Of a DNA stretch of 64,000 nucleotides, positions 1 through 19,106 are shown in pieces. The position numbers and the translations under genes are program-made. The notes below the pieces were generated by a model, which was given only the letters and a program-made list of their open reading frames with translations, was not told the DNA's origin and made no database searches. The DNA is from Tilletiaria anomala UBC 951 (Eukaryota; Basidiomycota; Exobasidiomycetes; Georgefischeriales; Tilletiariaceae). Position 1 is the first letter of the stretch. Every line of letters starts with the position of its first letter. Where the stretch lies: positions 32,180 to 96,179 of the forward strand of contig NW_013546951.1 of the NCBI RefSeq assembly GCF_000711695.1. Direction: 5' to 3'.

Positions 1-543
1 ACCTAGAATGGTGCAATCTGCAGATTGAGGACTGCCTACCCCGATGAGAAGTGGGTGGGTTCCAACGTGAGAGATTGGGGCACGTTAGCTGGAGCTCCGT
101 ACCTTATGTAAGGTTCCCAACGCGGATGTAAGAGCCGCGCGGTGCAGCCACAATTTCAGACGATGCTTGCCTAGCAAGCAGGCAAAACGAAGAAGCATTG
201 GAGCGAACGACTTCGTATCCATCGATGATGGGCAATACGGCGTACATCTACTTCGTCGCCCTTCGACACGCTGTCCTCAGCGTGCTTGTTAACAACTTAC
301 GTCCTGCCTTGCTACTAGCTGGGCGATCCCCTCTGGACAACCTCAGGCGGACGACCCTGCTACCCTGCGCTTCTGGACGCGGGCGACCGTGGGAAAGCGT
401 TTCTCGGGACTCGAGAGAATCTCCACAGATCGGCGCGCTCCCTTCAAAGGGTCGACAGGCACCGCAGCGATTACCGATCATCGATCAGCACAACCTGAAG
501 CAGACCCCGTGCAGCATCCCTGCGTAGTACCACCTTACTAAAC
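1..543. other. 5' flank, no gene seen
   Basis: No convincing coding region. Short open frames on both strands overlap one another and lack recognisable motifs. The right end probably holds the promoter and leader of the glutamate-cysteine ligase modifier gene that starts at 544. Confidence 0.5.
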
Positions 544-2169
544 ATGCGTGCAGCAACGATAGCGCCGACGCCAATGCGTGCGCTCATCCTGCACACGCAC
601 GATGTCGCGCGCTCGTTGAAGCCGTCTGTCGATGGAGAGCTGGCCAATGCTCTGCACGAAACGCTGCACTTTGCGCTCGATGGCCGCGAGGAAGATTGGG
701 GGATCAGAGATGACGAGGACGAACGCCGGTGTGGGCCGAGCACCGCAAGCGGGAATGGACCCAACTCTGCATCTGGGCGTGCCACTATAGGTGTGAACGG
801 CAGCGTGTCAGCGCAGGATCCTCAAGCAGACGCAGAAGAAGAAGAAGACTATGAATCGCTACCGCCAGCTCGATCGGGCTTTTTCCTAAGCTCCAATCCA
901 GAGCGACCATACATCTCTTATGCTTGGAATGAACGTTCACAAACGCTCACGCTCCCGAATCCAGTAGTAGTAGCGAACCCGACAACGCAAGATCCCTGCA
1001 GTCCAGAAAATCGGTCCGAGTTCGACGTCACTGCCAAGTTCTTCTACCTCGATGATGCACACGCCAGCGGTCAAGACGCACGAGAGGAGCGGTTCCCGGT
1101 CGCGTACATCGATGATGCGCTCAAGCGCTTGACGATGAGCACGTCGCTTATCACCATCGACACCTTCATCGTCTCCTTCCCCACTCTGCGCCTCGATATT
1201 GGAGGATCGAAGTCCTGCTGCGGCTCCGCCCATGATGATCAACGTGGGAACGCAACGTGCACAGCAGGGTCCGCGACGCCGGGGGCATTGCCGTCCGATG
1301 GATGTGGTATTACGCCCTGCACCAACTTGTCTAGGAGCGCAGCACTGGCCAATCATTCGAAAGCAACAGTAGGCGTGATATCGGGGCGCGCATCGTCTTC
1401 CGACCACACACACAAGCTGCGAGAGGATATACAGGCCGTCAAACAAGTTTGGGAGGTGTGTGTGCTTCATTGCGAGCACTAAAATCGGGGACAGCCATGA
1501 ATGCATGTATAAGTACTAACTGATGTTCTTCCGTGCACTCAACCCCACAAAAAGGCTATCTCGCCAAATCCACAACTTGTCTCCCTAGGCATCGCAGATA
1601 TCTCTCTTCCCGCTCTGCAGCAGCTTCTATCCTCCTCCGATGCTTCGACGTCTGGAAAGAATGCCATCTCAAGAGGAGAGACGGCGCTGCCGTCAGACGC
1701 AACGGTTCCGTCAGCGGCGCGGAAGCCTCGCCTCGTCACTGTCAACGTCAAGGGGAATCCCTGTGCTATAGACAAGGAGCTCAATGCGTGGTGTGAGAAG
1801 CAGGACATGCTGCTTGTTGCGCACAATGATCAAAGAGGTGTGTCACTGGCACTTGCAGTCCGATTGCGTGCGAATGCGATACTAGACGTCTCTTCTGCAC
1901 AGACCTCTTACCGGCACGAACGTTACCAGCGTTGTTGCAAGAATTCGAGCACGATCTGCCACATCCTGCGCCTGTGGAAGGTCGGCTGCGTCCGCGGTGG
2001 GTTCTCAAGGTGAGTTGACAACAGAAACAGTATTCTGGGGCGTTGAAAAGCTCTCGCGACTGATTCTAGACTGTGCCTCTCCGTCCACGTCTCCAAGTAC
2101 TCGACTGTGATCCGAGAGCGTGGGATTTTGGCAGACAAAGGATACATTGTGTACGCAGAATGGATCTAA
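544..2169 (+). CDS. GCLM: Glutamate-cysteine ligase modifier (light) subunit
   Basis: Regulatory subunit of glutamate-cysteine ligase, the first enzyme of glutathione synthesis; it lowers feedback inhibition of the catalytic subunit in the cytosol. Exons 544-1455, 1555-1837, 1903-2009 and 2098-2169 join in frame to 457 residues; all introns are GT-AG and the first has a TACTAAC branch site near 1514. The aldo/keto-reductase-like fold is recognised from LGIADISLPALQQLL, then LLVAHNDQR (family: LLTHNDP), then WVLKYSTVIRERG and DKGYIVYAE at the C-terminus (family: RYSVIVKSRG, KGYI). The N-terminal 150 residues are acidic and low-complexity, longer than in animal GCLM. ATG 544 is the first in frame; ATG 574 is an alternative. 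The stop lies 83 bp from the stop of the convergent downstream gene. Family assignment is from remembered motifs, not a search. Confidence 0.83.
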
Positions 2170-2252
2170 TCGTAACTGCGTGCAGCCCCCACCGTATTGT
2201 ATAAATACTTTCGATAGCGTCTAAAGTCGCTGAAGGAGTGCAATATCGGACC

Positions 2253-3358
2253 TCATAGCTTGGCTCCTTCGAACGTCGGCCCAGCGTCTTCTCTATATGG
2301 GTCTTGCTCGTCCTCCATCCAAACCGTGTCCGCCTTGTCCTCCAGCAGCGGTTGCGCAGAGTCGACCCAATCGGCCCCCATGCCCGGCTCCGTGACGTTG
2401 CTCGGCACGTGATCAAAGTTCCATTCCCGCTCGACGCCCTCGGGCAGATGATCCGCCGAGCCATTGAGCAGCTGTGTCCAACGTCCTGCATCGCCTCCTT
2501 GCTCGCCACGCACGTACAGACTCAGACTTGCCGTCCCGGCGCCGATAGGATACCCGCGGCCGTCGGTGCCTGCGCTTTCGGCCAGGATGCTGCGACCCAA
2601 AGCGATGATGGTCGCTGCGTGCGAGCATAATAGCACGCGCTTAACGCCGATCTGCTCACAGCGTGCTTCAAGTAGGGACAGGAAGCGCTTTGTTCGTTTG
2701 TGCAGCTGCTCAGCTGTCTCGCCTTGGGGGGAGGCGTAGAGCAGCGGTCGCCACGTCCGAGAGATGGCGTTCGGGGGGAATTGTTCTTCCAGGTCTTCAA
2801 CCGAGGGAGGAAAGGGGTGCTTGCCGCTATCTGGTGGCCATGCAGGTGGAAACCATTCAGAGAGGCCTTCAAGGTAGGAAGCATAGGCAGCAGTCAGCAG
2901 CTGCCCTCTGATCTCGACTTTATTTTGAAGGGCGTAGGGAGACTCACCTGGCTCAGGCAGCAACTGTAAGCCGAGCGCCTTTGCGGTAGGGAAGGCTGTC
3001 TGCATGCACCGGTAGTACCTTGAGGAGATGACCAGTTGAGGTTGCTCGGCTTCGGGTAATGAGAGAAAGTATTGAGCCAGACATCGCGCTTGGTCCTGCG
3101 AAAGCAGTCCGCTGGTTGTCAGTGAGGCCATTCACGACGGGGTTCAGCGGGGGCCCAGCCCACGCACAAGCCCATGAGCAGTCAGGACGGGGTCACGGGG
3201 CCGTCCCGTGATAGGGAAGGTCTCGTTGCCTTGCCAGTTCCTTGAAGAGTGAGTAACATGAGTTTTCAGATCAGCAAGCACGGACCGCGATGCGAGGTGC
3301 CACGAAATAGGCCTCACATGCGAAAGCCATGTCGGACAACATAAATACGCTCGACCAT
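2253..3358 (-). CDS. Histidine-phosphatase-superfamily protein, TFC7 (tau55)-like
   Basis: Member of the phosphoglycerate-mutase/histidine phosphatase clan. Exons 3318-3358, 3168-3240, 2948-3095 and 2253-2866 join to 291 residues with phases agreeing at all three GT-AG introns. Exon 1 is only 41 nt and carries the catalytic RHG signature (residues 9-11, VVRHGFR). Exon 2 gives DPVLTAHGL, exon 3 the second arginine motif SSRYYRC, exon 4 GLSEWFPP, GETAEQLH and the second catalytic histidine in CSHAATI. All four active-site elements are present, so catalysis is possible. The order RHGFR, WQGN, DPxLTxxG, GLSEW, GET resembles the phosphatase domain of the TFIIIC subunit tau55 (Tfc7); the acidic C-terminal 70 residues would be its tau95-binding part. 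A stand-alone phosphatase is the alternative. The TFIIIC tau95 gene lies 16 kb away. Confidence 0.8.
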
Positions 3359-3957
3359 TTCGTTGAAGGTGGCACGTTAGGTATTGAGGTGATAGGGCGA
3401 GGTAACTGCTGTGGGTAATTGGTAAACGTCTAACTCCTAAACAGCCGAGAGCAAGTAGGTAAATGTCTGGTGGGCACTTTTGGAAATTGCGGTGGTTCAG
3501 GCTTCAGGAAATTGAATGCCAGCCTGCATAAATGATTGTGCACCAAAAGCAGGGTGGGCGTTTTTGAACCTGGTTGAAACTTCACACTGTGAGCATGATT
3601 ATCGTGCAAGTACAAAGTAGAAGACGCCGGCGAAAAGAAAATGTACACATGTCTTCGAACTCCTTTTGACTCCCTCTAGGCTGTGCGGCATGGGCAAAAC
3701 CCTCCAAAGCCGGTCCAGAAGCTGGTGCTTCCCCTTCAAGCTTCAGGTCAACAGCGTACGCATCCACTGTCTCTTCGTCGGACGCGCCAGATACCTTGCA
3801 AATCCAATCTCTGCTTCAATCACGGCCGTGAGGGGGAAGATGGAGGCGCACGCGGCCAAGATGCCAGGGCATTCATCACCAAGCACAGACTCATGTTCTG
3901 ATAGTTTTCAAGACGACTATACAGTATGTGTCCACAATCATGCTGACTGCATGCTAT
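3359..3957. other. Intergenic, promoter of TFC7-like gene and 3' flank of PRP8
   Basis: About 600 bp between the start of the minus-strand phosphatase-like gene and the stop of the minus-strand PRP8 gene. Small open frames on both strands have no supporting motifs. No repeat or RNA gene was seen. Confidence 0.5.
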
Positions 3958-11916
<7,959 letters not shown>

Positions 11917-12521
11917 GATGGCGATTGCTGCTGCCGCTGTAGGAAGATATCTGCTGCGCTGTTGCAGATGAGCGTCTCCAGCAGTTGCGGTGCGGTCAGT
12001 GGCAAGTCCGGTTTGCGCTGGCTTCACCAGTCGCTTGCAAATCAGAACTGCGAAAAAGGTCTTACTGGCAGCCCGTTCAGTTCGTGCACTCGACCAAGCA
12101 GAACGTGTTCCTGCACCTGCTGGATGCGCGCAGGGTGCAGAGAGGGATGGATCTACGTGAACAAAAGCTATCAAGAAACAGCCAGATGGATCCCAGCATT
12201 CTTCCTCTCAGCTCGACGAGAAGTGTGGCAGTGTGTGGGAGTCCACTTCCCTGCAAGCAAGTCGCGCAGACGCGTTCCGCCCACCCAACCTAGCACAGCG
12301 ACGCAGTGCCGTCGTCATCTCAGCAATCCATCACCCGTTCGGTGAGTTGAGTATACAAGTTACGCGGCTTCCAACTCCATGTGAGATTGCTCACTAGGTC
12401 CAACGTCCGCAAGTTGACGGGTCACGAGCAGGGTTCATAGCACCGCACCCTCTGCAAAGCTTCACGGAGCCAGACTCGTACATCAGACGGCCTGCGGAAA
12501 AGCCGCACACGTCCATCGAAA
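11917..12521. promoter_or_regulatory. Divergent promoter region PRP8 / RPN11
   Basis: 605 bp between the PRP8 start codon (minus) and the RPN11 start codon (plus), so it should hold both promoters and leaders. No clear TATA box was seen. The PRP8 frame remains open to 12174, but that part is low-complexity and unlike any Prp8 N-terminus, so it is treated as leader. Confidence 0.6.
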
Positions 12522-13687
12522 ATGGACTTTCAATCGATGATGAACCGCGCCCAGCACATGGGAGGAGGCGGTGGCAACGCGTCCGTATCAGACATGCCTC
12601 AACAAGACAACTCGGAGACGGTGTACATCTCCTCGCTGGCGCTTCTCAAGATGCTCAAGCACGGCCGAGCAGGTGTGCCAATGGAAGTCATGGGGCTCAT
12701 GCTTGGAGAATTTGTAGATGACTATACCGTCTCGGTTGTCGATGTTTTCAGGTCAGTTCATAGACCCTCCCGCCTGATTGCGGCAGGCAGTTTCCAACTG
12801 ATGCAACCATGTCTGGCGCCTGCACACAGTATGCCACAAAGCGGTACAGGAGTTTCGGTTGAGGTATGTTCAAAGCGCCGCGGGGGCCATTCATCATCAA
12901 TGCACGAACTGATCCAGGTTGCCTCTCCGCTGCAGGCAGTAGATCCGGTGTACCAGACCAAAATGCTGGACATGCTCAGACAGACAGGGCGACCAGAGGC
13001 GGTCGTAGGTTGGTATCATTCTCACCCTGGGTTTGGCTGCTGGCTGTCTAGTGTCGACATCAATACGCAGCAATCGTTCGAGCAGCTGAACCCGCGCGCT
13101 GTAGCCGTCGTCGTCGATCCGATCCAATCTGTTAAAGGCAAAGTCGTCATCGACGCGTTCCGCCTGATCAATCCGAGCAGCATGATGCTCGGGCAGGAGC
13201 CGCGGCAAACGACCTCAAACATTGGACACCTCAACAAGCCGAGCATTCAGAGTCTGATCCACGGGCTCAATCGGCACTACTACAGCATCGCGATCAACTA
13301 CCGAAAAACAGAGCTGGAGCAAAGCATGCTTAACAACCTGCACAAGCGCAACTGGACCGAGGGCCTGCGCCTCCGGGATTGGGGGCAGCACAAGGAGTCG
13401 AACGAGAAGGCAATCCAGCGCATGCTGAAGCTGTCGGAAGAGTACAACAAAAGCGTGCAGGAGGAGAGTACGATGAGCGCGGACGAGCTAAAGACACGGC
13501 ATGTCGGCAAGCAAGACCCGAAGCGACATCTCGAAGACGCAGTCGAGCAGGCCATGGGCGACCAGATCGTGCAGAGTCTGGGCACGATGTGAGTATTCCA
13601 CAGCGCCATTGGAAGCGTCTCCCGCTGGACGTGCACTGACGAGCATTAACTCTCGCTCGGACCGGCAGGTTACTTGCCGAATTATAA
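12522..13687 (+). CDS. RPN11: 26S proteasome lid deubiquitinase Rpn11 (PSMD14)
   Basis: Zinc metalloprotease of the proteasome lid that removes ubiquitin chains from substrates as they are unfolded. Exons 12522-12751, 12830-12863, 12936-13588 and 13669-13687 give 311 residues (human 310). The JAMM motif is complete: [14 protein letters not shown] with His116, His118, Ser126 and Asp129, and the upstream [10 protein letters not shown] glutamate. [15 protein letters not shown] is restored exactly across two introns, one leaving an exon of just 34 nt. The last exon is 19 nt and encodes LLAEL and the stop; without it the protein would end at LGTM. The gene diverges from PRP8 and converges with the p24 gene. 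Confidence 0.97.
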
Positions 13688-13977
13688 ACCATACTGTGGC
13701 CTCCGACGGCGATTCATTTCCTGTATATCAGATCATTGACGTCGATGAGAAACAGTCCTTGTCCGTATCAGAATGATAGGCAGATGCACATGCATGCAAC
13801 TCCTCCCGCCTATGCAACGCGGTAGCCGACTACGGGATGGAGGGTTGGATTGCTGTGCTATAGCTACATTTGAGCGATCGAGGCTGCACCTTGTGTTCAG
13901 ACATCTCGGTGCGCTCCAGAATCTTGGCTGAGCCAAGAAGGGCTCTTTCCCTATTTTGCATCCGTGGCCCGTCTGCC

Positions 13978-14849
13978 TCAGACCACACGGCGAACCTCGA
14001 ATTGCCTGCAGTAGGTGTGAGAGGGCAAGTGCAGGATGGAAGGTGGGTGGGCGTGTGTGAGCTTGTCGTCTTTCGCATACACGATTTGCTCTGTGAGCCT
14101 GCTGCCTTTCTCTCACCTCTTCACAAAGAAGATCTGCACGCCACAGACACCCAGAAGCATGATCCCCTGGGCGATGGACCACCACTTGACCCTCGTATTT
14201 GTGCTTTCGGCAGCTGTGGAGAAAGCAATCGTAACGTGTTGTTCGATGTCAGCGGCGTATGCAGGCAGGTGCGAGAGCATCTGACTCACTATTCCGATGC
14301 ACGCGCTCTCTGACGACGAGGTATTCTTGCTCGTCCTTGATGGCCTGCAGTCCAGCTGCCAGATCCCTAATTTCCCGTTCTATCGGCTGCATCTCTCCGT
14401 CATCGGGCACATAGATGATGCCATGCACGTTGAAGCTGACCGTCTTGTCGCTGACGGTGCTAAACTCGTTCGAGAAGCAGTACTCGTATCGCCCGTCGTG
14501 CTGCGCGGTGAAAGAGTATGTCCCCGTGTCCTTGCGGTACAGCTCGTACAGCCGCTGACCAGATGGCTCGGTGAGCGTCGTGTCAATGTCGAGATGCCCC
14601 CCACCACCGCCTACTTGATAGGTCAGAGTCATCTGCAGCCAAAACGAAGACAAAGCGCAGGTGTAAATGTCAGCTGCATGCTCAAATACTCACGCTCATG
14701 ATGCAAGACCACAGACGCACCTGGTCCCCGATGTGCAGGTCTTCGAAGAAGCACTCCTTCGAAGCCGGCAAAAGCTCGATCATGTGTGCCCGCGCCGGCA
14801 GCAAAGCGATGCACGCCAGAAGCGCAACCGCCAAACAAGCAGACCACAT
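13978..14849 (-). CDS. EMP24: p24-family cargo receptor, Emp24/TMED2 type
   Basis: Type I membrane protein cycling between ER and Golgi in COPI/COPII vesicles as a p24 hetero-oligomer. Exons 14721-14849, 14290-14632, 14117-14213 and 13978-14005 give 198 residues (TMED2 201). Signal peptide at residues 1-20 (ACLAVALLACIALLPARA), GOLD domain with ECFFEDLHIGDQ and YEYCFSNEFSTVSDK, coiled-coil neck EQEYLVVRERVHRN, membrane segment WWSIAQGIMLLGVCGVQIFF, and cytosolic tail VKRQFEVRRVV. The tail is encoded by a 28-nt last exon and matches the FEVRRVV end of p24-beta proteins, although the usual FF pair reads QF here. Start at 14849 is chosen because it gives a clean signal peptide; the frame is open further upstream. 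Diverges from RanBP1. Confidence 0.92.
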
Positions 14850-15706
14850 TCTTCGCGGCGGCAGCGATCTCCCCGAGGCGCCGCCCACCCCCCTGCTGCT
14901 AAACGTCTTTGCAGTATTCCTGCTCATTACGCATCTGGATGACGGCTCCAAGAACGTCCGTCGGCCCCCTTGGAGCGAAGTCGTACTGGGTAAGCGCGAG
15001 CTGGATGCAATGCGGCCGTCACTTTCCATTTTGGGAGGGATGGCGACCGGGCCTGCGCGCGTACGGCGGTGTAGCTTGTAGAAGCAGCGCGCGCCTAGGT
15101 AAAACTCCACGCAAGGTGAGGAGCTAGATGTCCAATCAATAGCTGTTCTTGTTCTGACCTTTGTGAAGCAGTGTCGTCCGGTGATGCGACGCTTGCGGTG
15201 TCGAAGAAGGAGCTTTCCATGCTTGCTGTCAGTAGTGGCTGTTCGCAATGTATGTCAAGCCCTGTCTGGGCTGCTGCGTAGCGCGCCGCGCTGTTGAGTG
15301 GTTGCCGCGGGCTACGGCCAGCCTGGGGGGTTGCATGGCGCAGGCGCGCGCAGAGTCAAGCTTGGGAATGCGTGGAGAGTGCGCCCCCGCCGGCTTCTTG
15401 GCACAGTACCAGAGCAAAGACCAAAGGGGAGGGAGGATACAACTCCATGACTGCCCCAGAGCCAGAACGAAGGACCATGGCACACCAGCACCAGATCCCA
15501 GGCCCTTCTCGAGGAGAAACGAGAGACGAGAACAAGAACAAGAACACCTCTAACCCTCTCCGTTGTGGGACTCTAACCCTCATCGTTGGACGGGGTCTTC
15601 ACATTTTTTTGCGAAGTACAACACTTGCTACGAAAGGTATATTCGGCCCACTGCTACATTCAACCTCACAACTTTCGGGAGGAGCAAAGCAGACAAACAA
15701 TCGAAA
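14850..15706. promoter_or_regulatory. Divergent promoter region EMP24 / YRB1
   Basis: 857 bp between two divergent start codons. Several overlapping open frames have no recognisable motif. Probably two promoters and leaders; no clear TATA element was identified. Confidence 0.5.
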
Positions 15707-16768
15707 ATGGCTTCCCAAGAACTAAAGAACGACCCTCTCGCTTCCGCCGGCAACGACCCCGGCGAGCAGGAGAATGACCCGCACTATGAGCCGGTCATCA
15801 AGCTCGAGAAGGAGGTCGAGACAAAGACGATGGAGGAGGACGAGAATGTTCTCTTCAAGATGTGAGTAGTTGATAGGTGATTCACGGCTGCTACAAACCT
15901 ATGGTTTGGCCTAAGGGCTTCAATCCTGCATTCAGCATGCTCATACCGGCTGCAGCTTCTGTCGCTGTCAAAGGGGGAGCAACTCCTACCTGTTTCGATC
16001 GCGATACTCTGTGGTCCCCCTTCATGTATGCTGATCGTGACCTCCTTCGACTGTCAATGGCAGGCGTGCCAAGCTCTTCCGCTTCGACAAGGACAGCAAG
16101 CAGTGGAAGGAGCGCGGGACGGGTGACGTCCGACTGCTCGAGCACAAGCAGTCCAAGAAGGTCCGAGTCGTCATGAGGCGGGACAAGACGCTCAAAGTCT
16201 GCGCCAACCACTACAGTGAGTCTCAGTCACTCTCATGCGTATAGTGCAATGCAACAGCTCGCCTGTGTGCACGTAATTCCGCGTATCTATAGGTAACTGA
16301 CCTGAACCTTTTAATACTTTCAGTCACGCCGGAGATCAAGCTGGCGCCAAATGTCTCTTCGGATCGTTCGTGGGTCTACAACGTTGCAGCCGACGTCTCA
16401 GATGGCGAAGCGACCGCGGAGACGCTTGCCATTCGATTTGCAAATTCTGAAAGTCAGTCCCGAAAAATGCACTCGCTACATGTCTTCTGGCCCACACAGC
16501 TGACTAGTCCGTACTCTCTCCTTCCTACTGTAAAGACGCCGAGCAATTCAAGACTGCATTCGAAGCTGCGCAGCAAGGCAAGGGCGCCGTCCTCCCGCCG
16601 CCGGCTGACGACGAAAGTAGCAAAGCAGAAGCCAAGGATGCGACCAAGAACGACGATGACGCCAGCGCAGCACCAGCAGCCGCAGAGGCGGCAGCGACGA
16701 ATGAGCCTGCTGCGGATAAAGCTGATGAGAAGGAGGGAGCGGCAGCAGAGGAGAAGAAGGCAGAGTAG
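15707..16768 (+). CDS. YRB1: Ran-binding protein 1 (Yrb1)
   Basis: Cytosolic RanGTP-binding protein that helps RanGAP release Ran from exportins and karyopherins. Exons 15707-15861, 16064-16215, 16324-16452 and 16536-16768 give 222 residues. The Ran-binding domain is continuous after splicing: acidic [15 protein letters not shown], then [68 protein letters not shown] and [12 protein letters not shown]. The last 50 residues are an Ala/Glu/Lys-rich tail. The first intron (202 bp) is the longest seen among the well-resolved genes here. Upstream of the start lies an A-rich leader. Confidence 0.95.
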
Positions 16769-17461
16769 ACTCCACATTTGTCATATTGGGTACTTACGGC
16801 ATTGTGAAAACAAGGCGGATGTTAAGCGCAAGGAAGGCCTAGGGCGTCATGATTTAGACATTACTTCGTTCCAAGGCCACAATAGGCGTAATACATGCTA
16901 GTTATCCTCATCTCTGAGGTACACTGCGCACCATTGTTCTTGTGCTGCGTTCTTCCCTTTCCGCCGCAGAACGAAAGACCGTGAAAGTGCTACTGAATGT
17001 TGTGGCTTCCCAGAGGGTGTGAGCGTGTCTGTGCACATCTTCTACGTCCGCCTGAGCCTTCGCTTGTCTCCGAGCTCCATGAGGCCGGTTCTCCATCGCT
17101 AGAACCTGCGTAGGTGTCTTTGAGCGGTCGTATGAAAGCTCGTGTCGTCTGATCAGAGGCGGTCATCTTGGTTGCGATTTGGATCCCTAGAGATGAAAGA
17201 TGCTAAGACATCAGGGACAGAAGGTCATGGGTTCTTGCCGAGAGGTGAGTGGCTCAGGTCAAGGCACTGGGGCACTGTGTGCCGAGGTGATGACATATGA
17301 GTGACCTTCGATCATTCATGCGGTGGCTTACACGGCCATCACTTACACTTTTTCGAACACTTACGCGTCTGTACAACTTAACCATGAGGTCTCATTGCTC
17401 GGAAGCACATACAACTGTTCGAGCTTGCAAAGGACTTCTTGGGAACTACACTACTTTCACC
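16769..17461. other. Intergenic between YRB1 and DSK2
   Basis: About 690 bp, 3' flank of YRB1 and promoter of DSK2 (both plus). The frame is open upstream of the DSK2 start to an ATG at 17297, but that peptide has no ubiquitin-like character. No RNA gene or repeat seen. Confidence 0.5.
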
Positions 17462-19035
17462 ATGGCGGACAACGAGGTCGAAGCGCCACCCATCAATGTG
17501 ACCATCAAAGGCCCGTCCGGACTCTCGCTCTCTGTCAGTATCTCGCCCGATGCAAACATCAGCAAGCTCAAGGAGGAGATCGCGAGCAAGCGCGAGGACT
17601 TCCCAGCGGATAGCCAGCGGCTCATCTACAGCGGCAAGGTGCTGAAGGACGGGCAAACGGTCAAGGAGTACAAGGTGCAAGATGGGCATACGATCCACAT
17701 GGTCCGGTCCGCTGCTTCTGCGCATACCGCTCCGTCTGGCGGGAGCGCACAGCCAGCCGCGAGTGCAGCGGGCTCAGCACGGGTAAGCGCAGCAGGCACG
17801 GGCGCAGGTGTAGGGACAACGTCAGCAGCGACCAGCGCCGAAGCACGAGGTGTGCCGGCCAATTTCGGCGCAGGGCAACAGTTCACCAACAACCCGCTCT
17901 CGGCTCTGAACAGGGCCGACCTGGCGGGACCGCATATGGCCAATTTCAACCCGTTCGCTGGAACAGGTGTCAACTTGAACGATCCGAACATGATGATGAA
18001 CCTTCTGGAAGATGAAGGCTTCAGGGGACAAATGCGCAGTGCGCTTGCAAGTCCCGAAGTTGTGGACCAGGTGAGCGGCGCGGGGTGCACTTGAGCCAAA
18101 CGGCATCATTTGCCTATGATCGCTCCAGTGTGCTGATCATGCCATGATCATTCGATCTCCACTACCGCTCGGCCTCCGCATCGCAGATAGTATCCTTGAA
18201 CCCTCAACTAGCAAGCATGCGCCCGCAACTACAGCAGATGCTGCAGTCTGAGCGATTCAGGGAGATGCTCACCAATCCGGAGATGATGCGACAGGCGCAG
18301 CAGATGCAGGCCATGTTTGGCGGCGGAGGCGGAGGAGGGTTTGGCGCCGGGGCTTTGTTTAGTGGACTTGGCGGTGCTGGCGGCGGAGCAGGGGGAAGAG
18401 GAGCAGCCGCACAATGGCCACCAGTCGGTGCTTTTGCGCCTAGGACAGGAAGCAGTGACCCCACGACCGGGACCGGGGCTGGGACTCAGGCTGGGTCGGG
18501 TGCTGCTGCGGGTGCTGCTCCATCTCCAGGCGCTGCAGGCGGAGCGCCGCCCAATTTATTCGAGATGCTGGGCCAAATGGGTGGCCTCGGCGCAGGTGGA
18601 GCTGGTGTGGGCGGTGCAAATCCCTTTGGAGGGATGAACCCGGAGCTGTGAGTATTAAAGGAAGTCAGCAGATGATGCTCATGACCGTACGAAGCTGACC
18701 GAGAGCATTGTTCTTCAAACAGGATGCGGAGCCTGATGGGTGGCATGGGCGGCGCGGGGGGGCTCTTCGGTGCGGGCGCCGGCCCAGGAGCAGGCGACAT
18801 TCGACTGCCCGAGGAGCGCTACGCGACGCAACTGGAGCAGATGCAAGTGAGTGTCAACCATGCTATGCGGAACATATCCACTGTGTGCTCATGCTGATTT
18901 GTTATTCACATCCGCGGGCATGTGTATCAGGGTATGGGTTTCACAGATGGGGCGAGGAACTTACGAGCGCTCCTCATGAGCGGCGGGAGTGTAGAAGGGG
19001 CGATCACGATCTTGCTCGAAGGTGGCGCCCAGTAG
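17462..19035 (+). CDS. DSK2: Ubiquilin / Dsk2, UBL-UBA proteasome shuttle
   Basis: Carries polyubiquitinated clients to the 26S proteasome. Exons 17462-18070, 18187-18647, 18723-18846 and 18931-19035 give 432 residues. N-terminal ubiquitin-like domain (about residues 8-80) with SISPDANISKLKEEIA, DSQRLIYSGKVLKDGQTV and VQDGHTIHMVRS; an Ala/Gly-rich linker; STI1-type repeats with NLLEDEGFRGQMRSALASPE and NPQLASMRPQLQQMLQSERF; a Gly/Ala-rich region; and a C-terminal UBA domain starting LPEERYATQLEQMQGMGFTD and ending ITILLEGGAQ. The UBA is split by an intron directly before GMGF. The start at 17462 has a good ACCATGG context. Converges on TFC1, stops 71 bp apart. Confidence 0.95.
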
Positions 19036-19106
19036 CGTGCGTATAAAAGCTATGGTTCTCATACCTCATTCGAGTATGGAGCGCTTGCATCGTGAACGAT
19101 GTTGCA

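Noticed and set aside
198-785. Overlapping frames on both strands at the left edge
   Set aside because: Mutually overlapping, low-complexity, no motif or splice support.
937-1506. Minus-strand open frame of 189 residues opposite the GCL modifier gene
   Set aside because: No motif; the plus strand carries a spliced gene with family motifs over the same bases.
11917-12174. N-terminal extension of Prp8 to an upstream ATG
   Set aside because: Not conserved in Prp8; the start MAGPPPGF fits the family and the extra part looks like leader sequence.
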